NCBI GenBank assembly: GCA_039519185.1
Contig: CM076846.1
Span: forward strand, 127,352,182-127,416,181
Length of the DNA stretch: 64,000 nt
Direction of reading: 5' to 3'
DNA from: Astragalus membranaceus
Taxonomy: Eukaryota > Streptophyta > Magnoliopsida > Fabales > Fabaceae
This document shows, piece after piece, positions 56,640-64,000 of this stretch (its first letter is position 1; the number at the start of each line of letters is the position of its first letter). The notes under the pieces were generated by a model that had not been told where the DNA came from, did no database searches, and was given only the letters and a program-made list of their open reading frames with translations. Both the position numbers and the translations under genes were made by a program.

Positions 56640-59250
56640 TTCTAATGCAGAAATGCTCACCACAAACACTCAGAACCCTAAATCGCAAAACACTCAAACG
56701 CAAAAACGATCTGAAATTCATCTTCGTTTCTCTCACAGAGCCCTCACAACTCTCAGCGTTTTCGTTTCTCTTAATGATTTCATCAGTTTCGTTTCTCTCA
56801 CAGAACCCTAGATCGAAAGAATCAGAAGCGTGAAGATAAGAAGCGTGAACGCAAGAATCAAAGGCAGCATGAAGCGTGAAGATTAGAAGCGAAAACACAT
56901 GAAAATGGAAACCTAGTTATTCTCGCCCTTCACTTGCGATCGCTGTTTCCAGGTTTCTCTATTTCCACCCCTCTTCAATTTTTCAAATTCGTTTGTTTTT
57001 TATGTTATTTTTTTGTCAATTCTGATGATGCTTGCTTGCGTAGGTCATTAGTTCAGATTATTAAACATAGAAATCCAAATCACCAGCTAAATGCCAAAAT
57101 TAAAGACTTTGAAATTAGGGCTTTTTGCATATACACAATAATTGGTGAAGATTAAAGATAAAGTTATGTAATTGTTTCAATTTCTGTACTTCTGCAATCT
57201 TTACTTACATGAATGATTAAAATTTGAAAGTCAAAGTATACAGCTACATGTTATATGTTTTTAACAAAATTTTAGCCTTGAATAGTTGAATGTATGAGTA
57301 TGATTATTCGGTCAAATTTTATTTTCCTCACTACAAATTCCAACGGAACCATGAATATGATCTTCATTGAAGTCGTTGGTAGGTCATTCTCTGACAGCAA
57401 GGTCTGGGCACAGAAGGTTTCTGTTTAGTTGTGGCTGAGTTATGTGTTGATTTCTTATGAAGTTGGTTTCTGTTAAGGTGAGGAGAGGAAGGAAGGAGTG
57501 ATCTGTGGCATGACTTGGTTTCTTATTGTTCAAAGCTTTCATGATCTAAAGAACATCAAGATATGAATATATAGTAGCATTACATTTTTATGTATTGGTT
57601 GACCACTTTTCTGCTAGTACTATGTTATTTGGTTTTGAATACTGATTTTGACATGTTGAATTTGACATTATCTCTATTCATTTCAAAAAATGCAAGGGTC
57701 TTTGTTAATCTCGCCATTGAGACAATCCTTTATAATTTCCTGGTATCTATAGAGTCCTAAATTAGCAGGAAGTTCCACAATATCTTTTGTTGTTGTGTAG
57801 GTAAGTAAAGGACTTAACTCTTTGGTTCTTCTAGTGACTTGATCTTTTAATGTGGCCCTAATGTGAGTGTTAGCCTACAGTTATAGGTTGATTAAAATTT
57901 AAAAGTGACATAAAGTTGATTTTGAATCTTATACGTCACAGGTGGCATCTACAAGACCAAGGCCATTTTCAAAAGATTCTGCCATATTTGAGTTCAGAGA
58001 TGGCAAGGTAGGAGCCTTAGCTCACCGAGTTTTTCAGTAATCTAATAGAAAATCATAATATAATCTAATCTATTCTATAAAATATAACAAGCATTCATTT
58101 TGAAGAAAATTTTCAGGGATGGATGTGATCATTCGGATCCTGATATAAAAATTTTGTCTTCTTGACTGAATCCCTTTGCTTTTAAATGCTATAACTCAGG
58201 TAAGGTGTATGTATGCATTTTAGTTCAGAGATTCTGCCATTTTCAAGGCCATTTTCAAAAGATTCTGCCATATTTGAGTTCAGAGATGGCAAGGTAGGAG
58301 CCTTAGCTCACTGAGTGTTTCAGTAATCTAATAGAAAATCATAATATAATCTAATCTATTCTATTCGGATCCTGATATAAAAATTTTGTCTTCTTGACTG
58401 AATCCCTTTGCTTTTAAATGCTATAACTCAGGTAAGGTGTATGTATGCATTTTAAATTCACATTTGTTTTTTCAGTCTTTTTCAATCATTGTTCCCTAAA
58501 ACTTTAATACTATAACTAGATTGAAACTTAAAAGCTTCTGCTATACAAATTACAATATAGTTGGACTATTAAAAATTCACCTTCTTTGCCAATGCTTTTC
58601 TCAAATTGCATATTTCTTGTTCAGACACTACCCATAAGCAAAGGGACTGAAGAGGGTCTTGTACTATCTTCCTTAATTTGACGAATTCCTTAATATCTTA
58701 TGATACTATCTTCCTCTACTGACATTTTGTTTATCTGTACGTACTGCAATTATTTTCAAAGAATGTGATTCAACGACATGCTGGAAGTTCTAAAAGATTC
58801 ATCTGGTTCATTCATGTCTGACAAGCAAAGAGAGGTAATAACAAATATCTCTATGCTAGATAGAAAAATAGGTTTCTCTAAGACACTTCAATAGTTAGTT
58901 TGTTACCACTTTGACATTCTTATTTCAAGTTTGTTATGCTGAAATCTAAGTTTTAATTTTGTCTAGCTTGCTTAAGATTGGTATATTCCTCATATAGTAG
59001 ATGTAACACTGCTTGTGAATGTAAGTTGGTTTGTTAGTTTGATTTTCTTGATCTCACATTTGGCATGCTTTCTAAAGGAGAAACTGGTGAGTAAAATGGT
59101 AACCAATCAACTTGTCTAGTAAACTGGTGGTATTGGTATATTTAAACCTAAGTACCTAACTTTGCCTAACTTTGTCGTATGCTCTTTGATTTGCAGGAAG
59201 TCCAGAGCCAAATTCTCAGAGCAGAGGATACTAAAAAGATTGCTACTTGA
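56640..59250 (+). other. CACTA interior with exon-like pieces, origin unknown
   Basis: Exon-like stretches between AG and GT on the plus strand: about 57943-58007 (RPRPFSKDSAIFEFRDGK), near 58775-58832 (DMLEVLKDSSGSFMSDKQRE) and 59197-59250. The spacing and AT-rich intron-like DNA between them suggest captured gene pieces, as in the sister CACTA. I do not recognise the source gene. Confidence 0.4.
57961..58455 (+). repeat. Imperfect tandem duplication (about 260 and 214 bp)
   Basis: GGCCATTTTCAAAAGATTCT starts both 57961 and 58242. The copies run to TGTATGTATGCATTTTA. The second lacks about 66 bases present in the first (about 58078-58135). Confidence 0.85.
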
Positions 59251-60567
59251 CATTGGATGACTTCATTAAGATTTGCACATTTTGTTAATGATAGTGATGT
59301 TCATACATGTAAACTAGACAAAAAATTAGAGTTCAAAGGCTTTATTAGAAATGTAGTTCCATATTTTTATCTGAAGCATAAGATATGACCTCCATTTTGT
59401 TTTATATATGGGCTGCTCACTTTTTATGGGTGTTTTTGTAGGAAGTGGAATGCTAGTGTTGGATTGTTGCTGAGATGAAATTGCTGATGGAAATGCAGCA
59501 AGCCAACAACATTCTGATTTATTTCCATTTGTTTCTTTCTTTTTTACTATCACAATTAATATATTATATGGTTTTATATTTATAGTTGTGCAACTAAGAT
59601 CGGTTCTTAATATGATTAGTTTTATTGTAGCATTTGATTGTTTTAATAGAGTATATTGCATTAATTGGGTTTTTGTTGCTAGTGTAGGAAATAATGAAGG
59701 TATAGATGAAAGTCTTGATGTAAGTGGATGAAGAAGAGTATTAAGACATGTCTTGAAGACTTGTGTAGTTTTATTTTGGAAATTGAACAAGGCTTTTTGT
59801 AATATAATTAGGACAAACATTTTTTGTATTTACTTATGTTGTTTAAAATACCATATATTCTCAAACCTTATCTCAAAATATTAGTTTGTAAGCCTTCAGT
59901 GTTTTTTTGGTACATAAACCTTCAGTTTTTTGGTTATGCTATTGATAGCAATGACATCACATCAAAGTAGAAAATGGTTCTTTTAATGTTGCCACTAATA
60001 GCAACGGTTTTTAATAGTGGCCATCAATGGCAACGATTTTTAACCATTGCCATCAATGGCAACGGTTCTTAACTGTTGCCATCAATGGCAACGGTTTTTA
60101 ACCGTTGCCATCAATGGCAACGGTTCTTAACTGTTGCCATCAATGACAACGGTTTTTAACCGTTGCCATATACTGCAACGGTTTTAGACTGTTGCCATTT
60201 CGTGAAAATGAAAACCGTTGCGTTTAACTTATCAATAGCAACAGTTTTAGGTATGCATTGCCTTTGGTGACAAAAAACCGTAGCCTATAGTTTAGACGAC
60301 GCCCGCACACACAACGGTTTCAAAACCGTTGCCGAAAGTTAAGGCAACGGTTTTTGGGCTTTATGCAACGGTTTTCAAGCGATGCCTTTGGGTTAAAATG
60401 TTGTAGTGAATTGAGCCACCAGCCGGCCCATCGGCCCAGTGTTTTGGCCTGGATTAGACTGCACAAAACACGACCTAGTCGACAATTGAGCTGGTCCAGC
60501 CCAGCCCACTTTTACGCTTTGGCCCAGTAGGCCGGGTCCGACTAGGCAACACATCTTGATAGCTCTA

Positions 60568-60925
60568 CTTACAAGTAATATGGACGGATAAAGAATATAA
60601 CACAAAAAAATTGTAAGAATAGTTTCATTGATTCATGTTTAAGTGATATTGGTGCGTTTTATTATATATGAATAAAGTTTCATTGATTCATGTTTAATAA
60701 CATTAGATTTTATTTGCTAACTTCTCTTTTAAAATGTTGTCATAGATCATTTACATTTGGATGAAGATGAAGATGATAATGCCGACAATCCCACGGAAAA
60801 TGAGAATGAAAACAATGATGGCGGATATGGAGCTTCCGGGGAACCTATTGACGAAGATATCACATATGATGATGATGTTTTGATTCCATCATATAATGAA
60901 TGATGTTTAGATTTGTGTACAATGA
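60568..60925 (+). other. Acidic C-terminal exon-like segment
   Basis: From an AG at about 60747 to a TGA at 60901-60903 the plus strand reads DHLHLDEDEDDNADNP, then ASGEPIDEDITYDDDVLIPS and a stop. Acidic tails like this end many hAT-type transposase proteins, but nothing else of one is here. Unassigned. Confidence 0.35.
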
Positions 60926-60932
60926 TGGTTGT

Positions 60933-60987
<55 letters not shown>

Positions 60988-61052
60988 ATGAGATGGTTGT
61001 TTGTTGTTGTTGTTGTTGTTGTTGTATTTGTATTTGTATTTGTATTAGTTGT

Positions 61053-61083
<31 letters not shown>

Positions 61084-61128
61084 ATTTGTATTTGTATTTG
61101 TATTTGTTGTTGTTGTATTTGTATTAGA
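60926..61128 (+). repeat. (TTG)n and (TTTGTA)n compound microsatellite
   Basis: TTG runs at about 60929-60987, 61000-61024 and 61050-61083, separated by TATTTG hexamer runs. The poly-Leu and poly-Cys frames over it are artefacts. Confidence 0.95.
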
Positions 61129-61938
61129 TGGATTTGGATAATTTGCTAGCATTGTGAGATTATGTTAGATCATGTTATTTGTGATAGGCAAGATGTTATT
61201 TGTGATAGATTATGTTATTTGGATAATTTGCTAGCATTGTGAGATTATGCTAGCATTGTGTTATTTATGTTGGATAATTTGTTGTTGTTGAATTTTTGTT
61301 AGATTTTTCTAGGCAGGATGTTAGACTTTTGTTAGAATTTTTGATAGCATTGCGGGATTATAGCATTGTGGTGAATTTTAGGAAATTAAGTACAGGTACG
61401 AAATTTATGTTATATGGGTCTTGAAAATTCGCAAGATAAAGACCGGGTCCGAGTCACCTGATTCCGGTTTTGGTCATGCGGTTCAGCTGTCGACCCCTCG
61501 GTCTGACCCTTGACCCAGTGACCCGGTACCTTCACCGAGTCGGCCACCGGTCCGAGTTTTAAAACATTGTTTTCATGTTTTGGGGTGTACCTAAAAAACG
61601 ATGAGGTGTCTTTAATGCTTTAGCTAAGACGAATTTTGAAAACACTCGCCAAAATTCATTTGCCGCCAAACAACCCGCACCTGCCGTCAATTCGAATCGA
61701 CTCAATCACTTCTCATTCCCACACAAACGACTCAAAAATTCAATTCAAGAGAGCGCTTCATGTTCATTGTCATCTACCTGTAGAATAAACCAAAAACAGA
61801 AAAAGTAAATACAAGTTACGCTTTACTTTCTCTGTGCCCTAAATTCCCAATTCGAATTGCAGCCATCGGGTTTCTGATTTTCTCCCACCGAATTTCGAAA
61901 ACCTAAACGCATATTCCGAGTTAACTCGCTCCGCGTTA
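61129..61938 (+). other. SMC4 upstream region
   Basis: 61190-61330 has repeated GATAATTTGCTAGCATTGTG. 61440-61565 is GC-richer with repeated GGTCCGAGT and GACCCGGT, possibly a transposon remnant. The 5' UTR of SMC4 probably starts around 61680-61760. No TATA box is obvious. Confidence 0.45.
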
Positions 61939-63756
61939 ATGGAGCCACAAGCCGACTCAGCTCGTGGAACATCCACACGCCCTAGGCTCTTCATCAAGGA
62001 GATGGTGATGCGGAACTTCAAGTCTTACGCGGGCGAACAGCGCGTTGGCCCCTTCCATAAGGTTAGCGTCTTCAATTCTTGTTTCTTTTTTCATTCAATT
62101 GCTTCAATTTTACTTTGTGAATTTGAAATTCGGCTTTGGTTTTGAAGAGTTTTTCGGCTGTGGTTGGACCTAATGGGAGTGGAAAAAGTAACGTGATTGA
62201 TGCTATGCTGTTTGTGTTCGGGAAGCGAGCGAAGCAGGTTCGTCTTCTGAGATGTTCTAGAAACTAATGAATGCTTGTGAATTGCGATATGCAGTATTTT
62301 CTTTCATTTCTATTTTTATTTAGCGATTGTGCTTGTTTGATTGGAAACCGGTGTTTGCAGATGCGACTGAACAAAGTTTCCGAGCTTATCCACAATTCGT
62401 CCAATCACCAGAATTTGGATAGTGCAGGGGTTTCTGTTCATTTCCAGGAGATTGTTGATTTGGTAGCTTTTCTTGTTAACCTTGTTTTGTTACTCGGTTA
62501 TTTCTGATAAGTACTCAATTTAGTCCTTAAATCAACAAAATAAACTACACACATTTTCTCCTATCCGGTTTCTTAAACTATATGAAAATAATAACTAGTC
62601 ACTAAAATTTGTAAAATCTGTCTAACTAGCCCTTAAAGTTCCCTATATGGACTAATGTGATATTTTACAAAAACTTAAGGGACTAATGAGATGTATTTCT
62701 TAGATTACTCATTATTTTTAATATATAGCTTAGAGAGAGAGAGAGAGAGTGTGCGCGTGTTAGTTTATTGACAAAATTGAAGGTTTACTCTTGAGAAATC
62801 CGTATATGATGAGATGACATACGAATGGGGTTTCAATTTGATCTCTGATATTTTCCCCCTGGAGAATGAAAAGTCGGCACATCTGTTTTTTGTTTGTTGT
62901 TTAAATTTCATTTGATATGCTTTCACTTGTAATTCCTAAAATGGCATGGTTTTTATCTCTTTATTCCCCGATTTTAAAAATTTATAAAGGGTAAATATGA
63001 GAGAGTAAAAAAAGTAAACGTAAATATGAATAAGAAACAAGAATGAAAGTGAAGTGACATTTCGTAGTAGACACATATCAATGGAAAATAAAAAAAAATC
63101 AAAAGCTTGTTTGATTTCTTCTGTCATGAGCTCGTTTTTTAATGGACCTTTATTCCATACTGAAAGTGATTAAAGAGTTTTCATAGTTACAGTTTTATGA
63201 GTTATGACCCTTTTGTTTTTTCTCATCTTTGATTTTTTAAAAAATGCCATACTGAAAGTGATTAAAGAGTTTTCAGAGTCACAGTTTTATGAGTTATGAC
63301 CCTTTTGTTTTTTGTCGTCTTTGATTTTTAAAAATAGTGAACTAAATTATAAATGGTTGCAGGATGATGGAACATATGAGGCTGTTCCAGGAAGTGATTT
63401 TGTGATTACCAGGGTGGCTTTTCGGGACAACTCCTCTAAGTATTACATTAATGACCGTTCAAGTAACTTCACTGAAGTTACCAAGAAACTGAAAGGGAAA
63501 GGTGTTGACCTTGACAATAATAGGTTTCTGATCCTTCAGGTTGAGTATTTCATATATGATTCTTTTTAGTTTTTTGGCAGGCGTTCCTATTCATCTCTTT
63601 TGATGTTTGACCTGTCTCTTTTCAGGGTGAAGTTGAGCAGATTTCACTTATGAAACCAAAAGCTCAAGGTCCTCATGATGAAGGCTTTCTAGAATATTTG
63701 GAGGACATCATTGGGACCAACAAATATGTAGAAAAAATTGATGAATCATATAAACA
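61939..63756 (+). CDS. SMC4: SMC4, condensin ATPase subunit, 5' exons (partial)
   Basis: Five exons: 61939-62061, 62148-62237, 62361-62462, 63363-63539, 63626-63756. All have AG/GT borders and the first four are phase 0. The protein starts MEPQADSARG and has RLFIKEMVMRNFKSYAG, then the Walker A site GPNGSGKSNVIDAMLFVFG in exon 2. Later blocks RVAFRDNSSKYYINDRSSNF and RFLILQGEVEQISLMKPKA, then EYLEDIIGTNKY, are typical of the SMC4 N-terminal ATPase lobe before the coiled coil. SMC4 pairs with SMC2 in condensin and compacts mitotic chromosomes. The gene runs past the window edge; the last exon ends in phase 2. Intron 3 is long (900 bases) and contains repeat-like DNA. Confidence 0.95.
62463..63362 (+). 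other. SMC4 intron 3 with repeat-like insert
   Basis: 62510-62700 has inverted-like ends (TTTAGTCCTTAAAT and TTAAGGGACTAATGAG), like a small transposon. A GA run lies at 62731-62750. A direct repeat of about 70 bases starting at ATACTGAAAGTGATTAAAGA lies at 63157 and 63248. Confidence 0.55.
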
Positions 63757-64000
63757 GTGAGCATTCTTTCTCCATTTCAATTCAGAAAAACTGCAAACAT
63801 GCAACCTTCTCAATGAAAATGACAAAATCATATATTCTGTTTGTTGTTGTTGTTGTTGGCTGATTTGTTTACTGATAAGTTAAATATCAAGGAGATTCAA
63901 AGGTGTTTTTGAGTGTATTTGGATTTACTTAATGACAAAATACCCAAGCCAAGTGTCCGGATGAACTTAATATAAACAGCTTATGGCCTACCTATATGAT

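Larger units (their letters stand above)
56237..60408. mobile_element. CACTA element nested in hAT
   Basis: The ends CACTACAACATTT and AAAATGTTGTAGTG are the same as those of the element at 23719. AAT flanks both sides (56234-56236, 60409-60411). Subterminal AAAACCGTTGCC-type repeats lie at 56260-56450 and 59995-60390; on the right they form a tandem array of about 29-30 bp units. No transposase found. The interior has exon-like pieces of unidentified origin. Confidence 0.9.
56086..60567 (+). mobile_element. Non-autonomous hAT element hosting a CACTA
   Basis: The ends TAGAGTTGTCAA and TTGATAGCTCTA are imperfect inverted repeats flanked by CTTACAAG on both sides (56078-56085, 60568-60575), the 8-bp duplication of hAT elements. 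Its own sequence is only about 150 + 159 bases of GGCCCAGGCC-rich DNA; the rest is the nested CACTA. No transposase. Confidence 0.85.

Noticed and set aside
59326..59820. 164-codon minus-strand frame
   Set aside because: It lies at the AT-rich right part of a CACTA interior, has no recognisable block and no splice or promoter context.
60900..61149. Poly-Leu and poly-Cys frames
   Set aside because: Translation of a TTG/TTTGTA microsatellite.

Overview
The window is nuclear DNA of a dicot plant. It is AT-rich, its genes have GT-AG introns, and it is packed with nested plant transposons (Tekay/Del-type gypsy, CACTA, hAT, LINE, tRNA-derived SINEs, a TRIM). A papilionoid legume is my best guess, from the style of the repeats; this is inference and I could not search a database. 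The only clearly functional conserved gene is the 5' part of SMC4 (condensin) at the right edge, 61939 to the end. Everything to its left is accessory DNA.

Left part (1-4550): a LINE 3' end, two exons of an RNase J-like gene, three minus-strand exons of a cyclophilin-like gene with a degraded active site, and one end of a CACTA element.

Centre (about 4551-51730): a tandemly duplicated cluster of small intronless genes for AT-hook proteins. Type 1 copies lie at 5740, 31303 and 50467. Type 2 copies, with 15-residue repeats, lie at 10254 and 35556, and a short relative at 43248. Type 1 copies and the 43248 copy all end at a TAG, yet the next 41 or 44 codons stay open in the same frame and match the C-terminus of the long type 2 proteins. 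Type 2 copies have amplified their repeat modules and then decayed through CAG-to-TAG changes, a promoter deletion and frameshifts.

Between duplication units A and B lie two large insertions. The first (13727-22825) is a scrambled gypsy complex: two minus-strand LTRs, a minus-strand pol end, then a plus-strand gag-pol body cut off inside integrase by a SINE-like sequence. The second (22984-30336) is a composite element with terminal inverted repeats of about 223 bp and 8-9 bp flanking direct repeats. It holds TRIM pieces and a captured coding segment of a Mit_KHE1-like gene. That segment is split by a CACTA element (23719-29781, TSD CCC) that itself carries minus-strand fragments of an inositol transporter, a leucine aminopeptidase and an unidentified membrane protein.

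Right part (45272-60902): a CACTA terminus with an Ulp1/C48 protease-like gene, a second CACTA terminus with GC-rich hairpins, the third AT-hook unit, a hAT transposase fragment, a LINE with an 18-bp TSD, and a non-autonomous hAT (TSD CTTACAAG) with a CACTA (TSD AAT) nested in it. Simple repeats then lead to SMC4.
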